This document shows, one piece after another, positions 33,375 through 44,387 of a stretch of DNA of 64,000 nt. The notes below the pieces were generated by a model. That model ran no database searches and was not told the origin of the DNA. It saw only the letters and a program-made list of their open reading frames with translations. Origin of the DNA: Porphyra umbilicalis (taxonomy: Eukaryota > Rhodophyta > Bangiophyceae > Bangiales > Bangiaceae); the NCBI GenBank assembly GCA_002049455.2, contig KV919065.1:1-64000 (forward strand), read 5' to 3'. Within the stretch, counting starts at the first letter, position 1. Each line of letters begins with the position of its first letter. Made by a program: the position numbers and the translations under genes.

Positions 33375-34397
33375 ATGGGGACGCGCGTGCGCGTGGCGGG
33401 CCGCCAGCGCCACGACGTGCCGTCGGTGGGCGGCGCGAGCGCGGGCATGACCCGCATCGTCGTGCACATTGCCGGGGAGCGCCTCGCGGACCGGGACGTG
33501 TTGTCCAAGTCGGACCCCTTTGCGGTGCTCTACATCCGCGCCGCTCGGCAGAGCCGCTACACGGAGCTCGGCCGCACAGAGACGCTCAAGGATACGGTCA
33601 ACCCGCGGTTTGTCTCCTCCTTTGAGCTCCCCTACGCGTTTGAGCAGCTGCAGGAGCTGCGCGTCGCCCTCTACGACCGGGACAGCCCGTCGGCGGATTT
33701 GCGCAAGCACGACTTTATCGGCGCCGCCGAGTGTGCGCTCGCGCAGGTCGTCACGTCGCCGGGGCGGTGCATTAAGCTCGGGCTCGTCAACCCCGCCGCC
33801 CGCCGGCGGCAGTGTGGGTTTGTGTCCCTGACGGGGGAGGAGGTGAGTACGACCAAAAAGATGGTCTACCTCGACCTCGGCTTGCGCCTCGCGCAGCGCT
33901 CCTCCGACTCCGTGCGGCGCTACTTTGTGATTTCGCGGCCGGCGGACAAGGGCACCGGCTCCATCGACGTGTACCGCTCCGAGGCGACGCGGTGTTCGGA
34001 CCGTCGGATGCGCTTCAAGAGCGTCTTTGTCGATGGGGAGACGCTCACGCGCGGGGACGACCGCCGGGAGGTGACCATCCGCTTTATGGAGGAGCGGGGG
34101 CGCTCCCAAGACGCCCACCGCCTCCACTCGGAGATCACCACCTGCTTTGCGCACTTGGCGGGCTTGGACGTGGGCGCAGAGGTGCCCGTGGGCGTTTACG
34201 TCGGCCCGCGCACGCCGGCGACGCGGCGCCTGGGGGGGCTCTTCTCGCGGCGGGGGGGGGGGGACAAGGCCGCCGCGCACAGCAGCTCGTCGACCATCAC
34301 GGGGTCGTCGGCGGCGTCGGGTGGGGGCGGCGGCGGCGCTGGTGGCGGCAGCCTGTCGGCCAACAGCGGGGACACGGCCAACGGGGACGCTGCCGAC

Positions 34398-34451
<54 letters not shown>

Positions 34452-35662
34452 GGTGCCGCGCAGGTGACCGACAGCCAGGGCAACTTTATGCCCGTCGGCT
34501 CGGCGGCGGCGGTGGCGGCCGCGCACGGCGGCGCCGTCGGCGACTTTGTGCGCACCGGCAGCATGGCGGTGTATGGGGTGCGGGAGATCAAGGAGCCGTC
34601 CTTCCTCGACTTTGTCACGGGCGGTTGCCGCATCCGGCTGGCGATCGGCGTCGACTTTACCTCCTCCAACGGGGACGCGCACGCAGACCCGTCGTCGCTC
34701 CACTATGTCGGGTCGGAAGAGCCCAACGACTATGAGTGGACGCTCCGCTCCGTCGTCGACATCCTCTCGGCGTACGTGCACGAGCCGGTGTTTGCGTGTT
34801 ATGGCTTTGGCGCGCGCGTGCCGCCCGAGTATGGGGTGTCCCACTGCTTCCCGCTCGGCGCCGGTGGCGGCGCCGAGGCGGCCCTCTGTCAGGGCATTGA
34901 GGGCGTCCTCGCCGCCTACCGCCGCACGCTCGACGAGGTGCAGCTGTACGGGCCGACGGTGTTTGCTGACCTCGTGCGCCACGTGGCGACGCTCGCGTCG
35001 GGGCGCGTCACGCAGGCCGACCAGCAGTACACCATCCTCCTCATCCTCACCGACGGGGTCGTGTCGGACATGCGCGAGACGATTGCCGAGGTGGTGGGCG
35101 CGTCCGTGTTGCCCCTCTCCATCATCATTGTCGGGGTGGGGGAGGAGGACTTTTCGCGCATGGCCATCCTCGACTCGGACGACCGGCTGTTGCGGTCGGG
35201 GGAGCGCGTCGCGGCGCGGGACATTGTCCAGTTTTGTGCGCTGCGCGACGCCAAGCGGGACCCGCGGGCGCTCGCCGCCGCCGTGTTGGCCGAGGTGCCG
35301 GCGCAGCTGACGGGGTTTATGAAGGCCAACCAGATCAAGCCCAATTTGCCGGACCGCGACGCAGCGGGGGGTGCGGGGGGGGGGGGGGGGGGCACCGACG
35401 GCGATGGCGTAAAGGGGGGAGGTGGGGGTGGGGGTGGGGGTGGGGTTGGGGGTGGCGGCGGCGGCCGTGCGGCCATGGCGGCGTCTGGCCGCGGGGCGGC
35501 AATCGCGGCGGCGGCCGTCGGCGGTGCCATCCCCGACCTCATGGGCAACGACCCCGTGGCGACCGCCAACGCGGTCGCCCCGGGCTTTGTGGCCGACCAC
35601 CTCAAGCGGCAGGAGCAGCTGCTCGAGCGGGAGCGGCGGGAACAGGCGGCGGCGGCGGCGGC

Positions 35663-35696
<34 letters not shown>

Positions 35697-36020
35697 GCAG
35701 CGGCCGCCGCGGCAGACGAAGCCCGCGCCACGGCGGTGCGGCAATCCCAACACCAGGCGGTAGCGGCACAGCAGGCGGCGGCGGCGCAGATGGCGGCGCA
35801 ACACCATGTCGCCCAACAGCAGCAGCTGGCGGCGGTGCACCACGTGTCGCAGCATCAGGCGGGGCACCAAGCCGCCGCGGCGCGCGCGCACCACGAGCAG
35901 CTCGAGCGGATGGAGTTGGCGGAGCAGCAGCGGCTGGCGTACATGGAGCAGGTGCGGGAGGCGGAGCAGGGGGGGGGGATGGACGCGGGCGGCAGCGACG
36001 TTGACAGCCTCGACGGTGGT

Positions 36021-36054
<34 letters not shown>

Positions 36055-36070
36055 ACCGCAGCGGCAGCGT

Positions 36071-36139
<69 letters not shown>

Positions 36140-36959
36140 GGGCACCTCGTTTGACTTTTCCGCGTTGCAGCACTCGTGGACGGCCGACGCGGCGGCGCCC
36201 CCGTTTGGCCGCCGCGACGCGGCGGCGCGGGGCGGCTTGGTCGCCCCCGCCCCGCCGTTTGGGGCGTCGCCCCACGCGGGCGCCGTCGGCGGCGGCGGCG
36301 GCGTGCACCTGCCGCGGCAGCTGCCGGCCTACTGCCCCGAAGACGATGGGCTGCTCGGCGGCGGCGGCGGCGGCGCCGCCGCCGCTGCCGCCGCCGTCGC
36401 CCGCGGCGCGGGGGTGCCGCCCCCCTTTTGCCCTGAAGACGACTTGCCGGCGGGGGGCGGCGCCCACGGGGACCGCCCGCGCGGGGAGGGCGGCGCCGCG
36501 GCGCCGCCGCCCCGCCGCCGCGGCGGCGGCCGCGCGCGCTCCGTCGGCCTCGACTTGTCGGCGCTCGTGCGGCCGGCCGACGCGGCGGGGGGGGGGGGGC
36601 GCGCTCCCCGCTCCCCCGTCGTCCTCGCCGCCGCCGCGTCAGCGGCGGCCGCGGCGGCGGCGGCGGCGGCGGCGGCGGGCGGCCGCGTCTGGTCACGGCC
36701 CCGCACGCCCGACGGGCTGGCGGCGGGGGAGGAGGGTGGCGGCGGTGGCGGTGGGGGTGGTGGCGGCGGCTGTGGCGGCGGCGGCGGCGGCGGCGGCGGT
36801 GGGGGCGGCGGTGGCGGGGGCGGGGGGGGCGCCCCCGGCGGCCGGGCTCGCGCCTCGCGGCCGACGGGGTTGTGTACGGGGCGGGCGGCAGGGGCTACCC
36901 CTACTCCACGGTGGGGGCGTCCCCCCCCCTCACGCCACCGGCACGCCGCCGGCGGGTGA
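33375..36959 (+). CDS. CPNE-like: Copine: two C2 domains, copine/vWA domain, long Gly/Ala/Gln-rich tail
   Basis: Copines bind phospholipid membranes in response to calcium and recruit target proteins. ATG 33375 opens an ORF of 1194 residues, twice the usual ~550. C2A spans about 26-145, with calcium-ligand region LSKSDPFAVLYI and YDRDSP. C2B spans about 165-290. A poly-Gly linker at about 335-360 follows. The copine vWA domain spans about 410-660, with MIDAS-type LAIGVDFTSSNGD, NDYEWTLRSVVDIL, YGFGARVPPE and LLILTDGVVSDM. The extra ~530 residues have poly-Gly, poly-Ala and Gln/His-rich segments (QQQQLAAVHHVSQHQ) and a short Glu/Gln-rich coiled-coil-like stretch. The tail is far outside the family norm. 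The TGA at 36957-36959 follows a G-run near 36825; the true end may be a TGA at 37200-37202 after DWPAADASWDGAAAANWQPS. Confidence 0.88.
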
Positions 36960-37588
36960 TGGCGGGCGCGGGGGCGGCGGGCACCCCCCGCCGGCGGGTA
37001 CCGGCACCCGGCCAGACGCGGCGGCGGCGGTGGCGGCATGGGTCGACCCGCGGGGGCCCCCGGGGGGCCCCGGGGGGCAGGCCCGCCCCCGCCCCCGCCC
37101 CGCGCGGCGCGCGACTGGCCCGCCGCGGACGCGTCGTGGGATGGGGCGGCGGCGGCCAACTGGCAGCCGTCGCCGCCGGCGCACCGGACGGGGTGGGGGT
37201 GACGCGCCGCCGCCGGAGGGGGTGGGGGGCTGTTCATTTTTTTTGGGGGGGGGGGGAGGGGTGCGACCACCCGTGCGCGCGTGTGACGGCGCCCCCGTTT
37301 TATCCGTCTTGTGTTTGTGTCCCATAGTTCATCGCACTTGTTTGTCCCGCCGCCGGCGTGCGCGCCGCGCCGCGGTCGCCGCCCGCCCCGCTCGTCGCGC
37401 GTGACTGACCGCCGCGCGGCCGCCGGGGTGCGGCCGATAAAACAAACCATCCACACTGGGTGGGGGGCCGCCGACCGCCGGCCGCCACGGGGTGGCGGCC
37501 GCCGCGCAGACCGCCGCCGCGTCCCCAGTGCCGTCGCCGCCTCTGTTGGGCCGCCCCCGCCCCCGCCCGCCCGTCGTCGTGCCGGGCG

Positions 37589-38210
37589 TTAGGCGTTCGC
37601 GCCACCACCGCCACCGCCGGCGCCCCCCCCCCCCCCTCCAAAAACGTGCGCACTTTGGCGAGCGCGCGCCCCCGGTGGGAAATCGCATTCTTGGCGCCTG
37701 CCTCCATTTCCGCGTACGTGCGCCCCCCCCCCTCGTCCGGTTGAAACACCGGGTCCCACCCAAAGGCGGCGGCACCCCGCGGCGGCACAATCACCCCCGC
37801 CGTGCGGCCTTGCAGCACGGTCACGGGGTGGCCGACGCCGCCGCAGTAGGCAAACGTACACACCGCCTCGGCCGACTTGTCGTCGTAGGCGGCGAGGAGG
37901 GAGCCGAGCCCCCCACGCCGAGCGCGTCGAGGAACCACTTGATGTAGGGGCCTGGGAGGCCGCCCAGCGCCGAAAATTCCAACCCCGTGTCTTCCACGAG
38001 TACGGGCCCGCCGACGGCGGCGGCGGCGGCGGTCGCTTTGGCGCCCGCAATTGCGGCGGGGGTGCCCTGCAGCTCGGGCAAGTCGAGCGCCATGGACGTG
38101 ATGGCCAGGGGGGGGTGGTGGCCGAGAGGATGGCGCGCACTTCAGAGAGCTTGTTGGCGTTGCCAGTGACAAAGGTGATGGGGGGGGGGGGGGGGGGGGG
38201 GGGTGGCCAT
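37589..38210 (-). CDS. ITPA: Inosine triphosphate pyrophosphatase (HAM1/ITPA)
   Basis: Hydrolyses non-canonical purine triphosphates (ITP, dITP, XTP) to monophosphates, protecting the nucleotide pool. ATG 38210 is followed by a short poly-Pro stretch, then [18 protein letters not shown], the family's N-terminal substrate loop. Next come [49 protein letters not shown] and the conserved ISHRGRAL near the C-terminus. These are all the ITPase signatures in order in a product of about 200 residues, the usual length. The frame changes at the C-run 38108-38115 (minus strand) and at a six-base run at 37909-37914. After a last run at 37622-37636 the stop at 37589-37591 follows GGGANA. The gene converges on the copine gene with under 700 bp between ends. 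Confidence 0.87.
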
Positions 38211-39270
38211 GGCGGCGCGGCCGCCGGCGGCGGCGGCGGGCCGGGGGCGGTGCGACGGCAGGGGGGGGCGGCACCGGAAGGGCAGGTGGTGGTGGCTGGT
38301 CAGTAGTGGCTGCACCGGGAGGAAGGCGGTGCGGTTGGGGTGGGCGGTCACAACCATGGGGGCGGGGTGGCGCAGGGGGAACAAGGGCGCTGCGACGGAG
38401 CTGAGCGTCGCCGGGCGACGTAGGAGCGAGGACGGCAAGAACAAGGCGGATCAGGGCGCGAGTCGATCGTGACGAACGAGGGATCAGGGAACCGAAACAC
38501 AGCTTAGCCCATACGTAATTTGCAGAAAAATAAAAAAAACGTTCAAGCGCACAGTATTCCCTGGCCTTTAGGACAGGGTGCTCTCAAAGTGTAGTGATGC
38601 ACACATATACTTAGATCAAGAGACTTGCTCTCCGTTTCAGAGGTGGCAGTCTGCATTCGTGTCCTCAGGGATCTGAGGGCGTGTCAGCGTTGGAAGGGTC
38701 GCGATGACGATAAAAGCGAATAGAGTTACGTTGCTGAGAGGGACTGCCCTGCCGCAAGGGTCACAGGGCTCGGACGGCGCGCGCCCCCCTGCCCCCCCCC
38801 ACCGCCCCGAGTTGCGCACGGCGACCACGCGCAGCGACTTCCGGGGTTCGAAGCGCTCACGATAACCCGCGGGTGATCGTGCCTGCGCGCCGGCTTCTGT
38901 TGCGGCGGCGCGTCGGCGGTTGCTGACGCCATCTACCGGCGCTGTTAGAGGCGCCCCGTCGCGCGGCGGTTGATTCGACCCGCCCACCCGTGCGCTGTGT
39001 CGGCCGCCCCGCCCGCCGCGCGCAGATGCGCTGCGCGATGGGGTGAAGGTCCTGCCCGTGGGCGTTGCGCGACGCCGGCGGGCCGCCCCTTCTGCGGTGG
39101 CGGTGGCGGCACCCCTTTCCCCGGCCCACGCCCCCCCCGCCACGGCAACGTGGCTGTGCGTGCCCCCGGGCGTGCTCGCGGCCATGGAGCCAGCCGGCGT
39201 GCCCGGTGTCTACGCGTCGCCGAGCGCGCCACCGCCCTGAAGGCCAGGGTGTTGCACCCATGTGCCTGGA
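38211..39270. other. Intergenic region upstream of ITPase
   Basis: No gene is recognised. A lower-GC stretch with AAAAATAAAAAAAACG sits at about 38524-38540. ORFs in 38640-39240 on both strands show no domain and overlap each other. Confidence 0.4.
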
Positions 39271-39722
39271 ATTGCTAACGTCCAAAAAATGGCGGTTGCA
39301 GAGAGAAGGGAGGCAGAGCCGACGACACAGCATAGAAATGATGTAGAATTGGCTGTTCGACAAGCCACGATCAAACTATTGGCTGGGAGTTACCGCCAGT
39401 ATTCTTGCAAGCCAATCAACGTGTCTTCCAGGAATCACACAGAGCCATTGCAACCCACAATGAGATTTCCTGAGATTTTTGGGCCGCTTGCTTGGGCCTG
39501 GAGAGGGCATGGAGAGGGTTCTGGGCCAGACCTGTGATTTCTCATGAGATCAACCAGTTTCTTCAGATTTCTTGAGATCCTGATGTGCGTTTCCAGTGCG
39601 CAGAACTGCATGAGGAGACTGTGTAAGGAACTCACATGATTCCTAGCTTTTCCATTGGTCCACGTTCTCTGTTGAATGATTGCAACCACTCTGCAACCGC
39701 CATGTTTTTGGAGGTCAGCAAT
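39271..39722. mobile_element. Inverted-repeat (MITE-like) element with ATTGCT..GGCGGTTGCAGAG ends
   Basis: ATTGCTAACGTCC...ATGGCGGTTGCAGAG at 39271-39303 is mirrored by 39689-39722, with one gap and a few mismatches over about 34 bp. The ~385-bp interior has AT-rich non-coding text with repeated TGAGATTT(C/T) and shows no protein. The right edge adjoins the TA before the pogo terminus at 39724, as though the pogo element landed at its end. No clear target duplication is visible, so family is uncertain. Confidence 0.6.
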
Positions 39723-39723
39723 A

Positions 39724-42100
39724 CAGTAGCCTGTCGGGGCCAAATGTCGACCAGTCTTAGAAATGTCGACCACTTTACAGTAACCACCGTACCGCAAGGT
39801 TGACTGCAAAGAACAGCGATTGACTTTGTGGTGACAGTGTTCGCCGCCGTAGATCTCCCGTGTCCCTTCTTCCAACCTTTTCCCTCAAGCCGTGTTCCAT
39901 CCTCTCGTGCCCGTGTCACCCACATCCCATCCGGCAACTCGTCGGCACCCCCTTACTTTTTTTTGAGTCCCCCCCGGTCATGGCGTCTCCCTCTTCCACT
40001 CGATCGACCGCCACCGAGGTCACCCCGGCGCGTTCCAAGTGGGGTACCCGACTTACATCGGAAATGCGTGAGAAGCTCGCAGTGGCGCGGGGGGAGCTGG
40101 GAACGGACAGCGTGGCGAAGTTGATGACCGCCACCGGTGCTTCTCGCTCGAATGTGCGGACCTAGCTCCGTAGCGCGAGCGCCCCGATCAAGCTGGGGCG
40201 CCCCACGTTTTTCTCCTCTGAGGAGGAGGACGTGCTCGCCATGTACATGGCCGCCTAGACCAAGGGCGGCGACCTTTTAACCTGTGAGTTGGCCGCCGTC
40301 CTTTTGCGTCAGTATATCACGGACATGGGAAGGGAGGAGGACGCCGAGCGTCGGTTTGGTGTGGGTGGGTTCCCTGGGCGGTCGTATTTCGACTTATTTT
40401 TGGGGCACCACCCGCAGCTCCGTCGTGTGAGACCCATGGGTATTGAGAGTGCCCGGGCTGATGCCTCAACGCCCGAGGCAGTGGCCAAGTTTTTCGCTGC
40501 GTTTCGCTTTCTTTGTCGCGACTTTAGTATTACTCGGGCTGCGCAGGTGTGGAATACAGACGAGTCCATGATGAATGCCCAAGAGCTGATGGAGACTACC
40601 CCCGCGACGGTCATGGCGGGCGCGCAGACGGCCGTCCCCGAGTTTGTGTTTCCTAGCGTGCAGAGCGGCGCCGAGGCGGCCAGCCTAGTCGCTACCGTGT
40701 GCGCGGACGGTACCCGCCTCCCACTCTTCGTGGTCGTTGCGGGCAGCGGCGGGCGCCTTCCCTACGCCGTGGAGGACGGTGGGAACGGCAGCACTCGTCG
40801 TGTGCCGCTGGCCGCCTACCTGGACGAGGGCGCCGAGGTCCACCGCCGCGGAAAGCCCGGCTTTGACGGTGCCCTGTGGGAGGTGTACGCTGGTTTCGTG
40901 GCACGGCACATGGTCGGCAAGTGCCCGGGTGACTGGAAGGTGTGGTTGATGGACGGGTGCAAGTTGCACGCCTCCGTGGTTGGCTTGAAGGTGCTCCATG
41001 CCGTCAAGGTGGTGGTCCTAATGTTCCCCTCCCACCTCTCCCATATACTCCAGGCGCTAGACAAGGACCCGTTCTTGAAGACCAAGGCGTACGCCCGCAT
41101 CTCCCTGCGCGCAATGCTACCCACACTGCCCCACAATTCCAAGTTCAACCTCGCCAACCTCATGAAGGTGATTAAGCAGGGGGCCTTCCACGGCCTGTCA
41201 TTCGTCAACGTCGTCAACGGCTTCATAAAGACGGGGACGTGGCCCATTTGCCCCTCGGAAATCAATGTCGGCCGGCTGGTATTGGGGAAGGGGGCGCGGA
41301 ACGGGGCGCGCACGGTGGACCTGGAGCTGTTGGCTACCCGCCTGGGCCCTGAGGCTCGCAGAGACATGCGGCAGCCGCAGGTGGCCTTTGAGTCGGTCAG
41401 CACCCGGGGGTTGGCCTTGGAGGCGACCGTCCCCGCTGTGCTGGCCGCGTTCGTCGAGCTGGACGCCGAGGCCGCGCGGAAGCAGGCGGCCAAGGCCACG
41501 GTGCAAGCGGCGAAGGCGGCCAAGGAGGCGGCCGTTGTCGAACTTAACGCTCATTTGGTGGCCGAGGCGGCGGCGCGGCGCAGCAGCCCCCAGTTCCAGT
41601 AGCGCAAGCCTAGCCTGCGGGCGCGGGCGGGCGCGCGCGCGCCGCCGCGGGGGAGGTTGCCCCGTACACGTGCGTGGGTGGGGCCGTGGTGGAGCATGAT
41701 ACGCGCCGGAAGAGGCAGCGAGGGTGAGATGGGCCGGGTGGGCGGGGGGGCGGGGGGTGGGGGACTTGGTCTGTGGTGCCAATAGAGACAGAACACACAC
41801 GCGTTGCCACGATGGGAATTTGCTTGGGATCTCTGGGAAGATGTGGCTCCTCAGCCAGTGAAATCGCCTGTCGCGAGACCAGATACAGGCCGATTCCGAT
41901 GGTCGACAATAATATGACAGGAAACCCTGTTCTCTTTTCTCTGCGCCCACGACTCGGATCGCATGCTCAGAAGAAGAAACTGCGAGGTAAAATCATACGT
42001 CACATGGGCTTTCTTCTCGTACCACGGGGGCCCGCGCGACGAGTCTGTAGCGCATCTGGGCCTCAGAAATGGTCGACATTTGGCCCCTACTAGCTACCTG
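39724..42100 (+). mobile_element. pogo-like (Tc1/mariner superfamily) DNA transposon
   Basis: The left end reads TA|CAGTAGC and contains GGGGCCAAATGTCGACCA at 39736-39753. The identical 18 bp occur inverted at 42070-42087, and the right end reads GCTACCTG at 42093-42100. Allowing one gap and a few changes, the terminal repeats are about 30 bp long and begin with CAG, as is usual in this superfamily. TA precedes the left end; the right flank is CA, so the TA duplication has decayed. The 2.4-kb element encloses one transposase gene in plus orientation. Confidence 0.75.
39980..41602 (+). pseudogene. pogo/Jerky-type DDE transposase with two in-frame stops
   Basis: ATG 39980 (MASPSSTRSTATEV) opens a frame that ends at TAG 41600-41602 and is interrupted by TAG at 40163-40165 and 40256-40258. 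The full frame would give about 540 residues. The N-terminal part, before and between the stops, is the helix-turn-helix region (EMREKLAVARGELGTDSVAKL). The DDE core follows: VWNTDESMMNAQE (first Asp), VWLMDGCKLHAS (second Asp) and FPSHLSHILQALDKDPF (third Asp region). The C-terminus is an Ala/Lys-rich coiled coil. Usual family motifs are TDET, DNHxSH and LPPHTTHLLQPLD, so several positions have diverged. It is inactive unless both amber codons are bypassed. Confidence 0.85.
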
Positions 42101-42559
42101 CAGGTGGTCGACGATAAACAGAAAGAGGGTGGGGTCGCAAAACGATGACGGTCGTAGCGCCGTCGCGGTCGACCAGGCCTGGCTACACTGGGGTCCCCGC
42201 ACCAGGGAGCCGATGTGAGCGGGGGGGTTCCCAACAACCACCAGAAACGCTTGCACGGCCGGCGGCCTTGCAAGGGCACAGGCAAGACCAGGGCCGCCCC
42301 GCCGCATCCCACGTACCGGGGGTACGTCGAATGATGGGTCATTTGGACTTTCAAAAACACGAACAGCTATGATCGTGAAGCGCCCCCACCTCAAGCGACA
42401 CATGGAAAACACAAGCAGTACCTCTTCCATTTGTTTCTCTTCATGAGAGTGACACAACGAGGCATACCCCGCTCGTAGGATTTTCTTCTTTATTTTCAAT
42501 GCATTCTCCCTTGAAATCCCTCCGAACGCATGCAATCTTGATCACTGTCAGCGCCTTTG
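42101..42559. other. Spacer between the two pogo-like pseudogenes
   Basis: No gene is seen. It may contain the 3' terminus of the minus-strand element; a CAGGTGGTCGACGATAAAC at 42101 resembles a pogo end (CAG, GTCGAC), but no inverse partner was found beyond 44400. Confidence 0.35.
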
Positions 42560-44387
42560 TCAGGGCCCTGCGTTGCCCCCATGGGCAGCCGCCGCGCCCG
42601 ACTTCGCGCCGCCTCTCCGTCCCTGGGCGGCCAGCCGGGCAGCGCGCGCCGCGTCGCGCGTAGCCGAGGCCGCAGCCTTCTTGGCTGCGGCCACAGCCTT
42701 GCGGTCGGCCGCCGCAGCCTGCTTGGCGGCCACGTCCGCCGACTTCTTCGCAGCTGCGGCCGACCGGCGCTGTGCGACGCCGGCCTGTCGCTGCTCCTCC
42801 TGCTGACGCCTCTCCGCCACCTCAGCCGTACGTGCCTCCTTTTTTGCGGCCTTGGCGACCTCGGCCTTCGACTTGGCCGACTCCTTCTCTGCCAACTACC
42901 GGCGGTTGTCCTTGTCCATAAACACAGCTTGTGTCGTGCGCAGCGTGCCGCGCTCCCGTTGCAGGTTGTGTCGTCCGGCGGCCACAGAGGGCGCGAGCCG
43001 GACAGCGAGGTGGGACAGAGACTGCTCTGACTTCAGCTTTCGCCCGACAGAATCGCTATGAGAGGTGTGCTTGTGCAGCTTGTCGGGGTTCCAGGGCTCC
43101 ACCCCCGTCTCGGCCCATGCGCGCTTGATGACCGTCGGGTTGAATGTCTTGGAAGAAGCCCTGGTGATGGCCTCGACCACCTCGCAGAAGCCGAGCTTCA
43201 TGTTCTTGTTGTTGCTGATGTCCAAGTCGCGCGTGACAATGGCAAGCTCGTCGCACAGCGAGCGCTTGAAGGGCTGGAAGACGACCACGTCCAACTGCTG
43301 AGTGGCGTGTGTGCTGTTGGCGGGGAGTACGAAAACCTCCACGTTGTCCTTGGCCAGGGCCTCCAGGGCCTTCCAAGCGATATGGACGCGGCATCCGTCG
43401 ATAATGAGCATCTTGGGCTCGCCCGGGCGCGTCGTTGAAAACACCTCCGCCGCGTAGCGATTGCATCATTGCGTCCACATGTCCTTGTCCATCCCAGGCG
43501 GGGTCTTGACAATCGTAAAGGCGCCTGGGGGGGCCACGTCGGTCAAAAAACTGCCATGACGCGGCCCCGTTGTCGCCCGTTTTTGGGCGCCGCCGCTTGA
43601 CGTGCCCCGGAGTGCCCTTGAAAACAAAGGTGCGCGGCAGGTGAGTCCCATCCGCGGCAATCACAGGGAGGAGGGTCAACGACTCAGCGTCCGACGCGAC
43701 GCCCGGGACGAGAACGCTGGCTGAGGCCGTGCTGGTGGGGGCCAGGTACTTCTTGCGGCGTGAGGCAAGGAGCTCTTGGGCGTTGATGCCACAGTCGTCC
43801 GCATTTAAGATGTTGCACGGCTTGATTCCTTTCTCCTCGCGCACCTGCTTGAGCAACGCCATCATTCTGGCCATGGTCTCTGGGCTTGTTGCCGCCGCCC
43901 GGACACCCGACAGCGGCCGACCCGTCACCTTTGCCACGGCAGGGTGCCGGCGACGGAAGCCCACCATCCACTGGCGCCCCGGCCTGCCGTCCTTGAAGAT
44001 GTTGCGGGCAAGCTTGCGGCGTTGCGGGCTTACATCCTGGTTGATGTAGAACTGCACCGCCGTACAGACGTCTGTCACCGTGAGGGGCACCCCGCGAGAG
44101 TAGTAGAACAGGATCTTGCGCTCAATAGCGACCTCTTCCTCTGATGTAAGCACGGGAGGCCGCCTCCGTCGAGCTTTCTCCCGCAGCCCATCCCGGGCAC
44201 GGGAAACGACGCCACGCGAGCATCCCAGCCGTCGAGCCGCCTCCGTGATGGACAACTTCTTCTCTTTGAGATTGACAACCCAACCAAGCAACATCTCTTC
44301 CTGCGCCTCATTGAGGCCGCGGCAGTTCACCTCACCGCGTCGCAAGGTAGGAGCCCGGACTCGCGAGTTGGCCTTGGCATTTCCCAT
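42560..44387 (-). pseudogene. pogo/Jerky-type DDE transposase, second copy, frameshifted
   Basis: ATG 44387 (MGNAKANSRVRAPTLRRG) is followed by a helix-turn-helix (LSITEAARRLGCSRGVVSRARDGL) and a CENP-B-like region (GRQWMVGFRRRHPAVAKV). The DDE core is CNILNADDCGINAQELL (first Asp), KMLIIDGCRVHIAWKAL (second Asp) and VFVLPANSTHATQQLDVVVFQPFKR (third Asp). The frame shifts at a C-run near 43528-43534 (minus). It then meets TGA at 43466-43468 just before the second Asp and TAG at 42896-42898 before an Ala/Lys-rich coiled-coil tail ending at 42560. It is clearly related in plan to, but not a recent copy of, the plus-strand transposase at 39980, and the two converge tail to tail. No functional product is expected. 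Confidence 0.82.

Noticed and set aside
32019-36467. 1482-residue minus-strand ORF
   Set aside because: It is an antisense shadow of the copine gene and its leader; composition is Arg/Pro/Ala/Gly with no domain, while the plus strand has clear C2 and vWA motifs.
40163-40258. Reassigned TAG codon (two in-frame TAGs in one transposase, one TAG in another)
   Set aside because: TAG ends the SLP phosphatase (19254) and Gypsy ORF (1163) at sensible places, and TAA and TGA also interrupt other transposases. Ordinary decay explains the stops.
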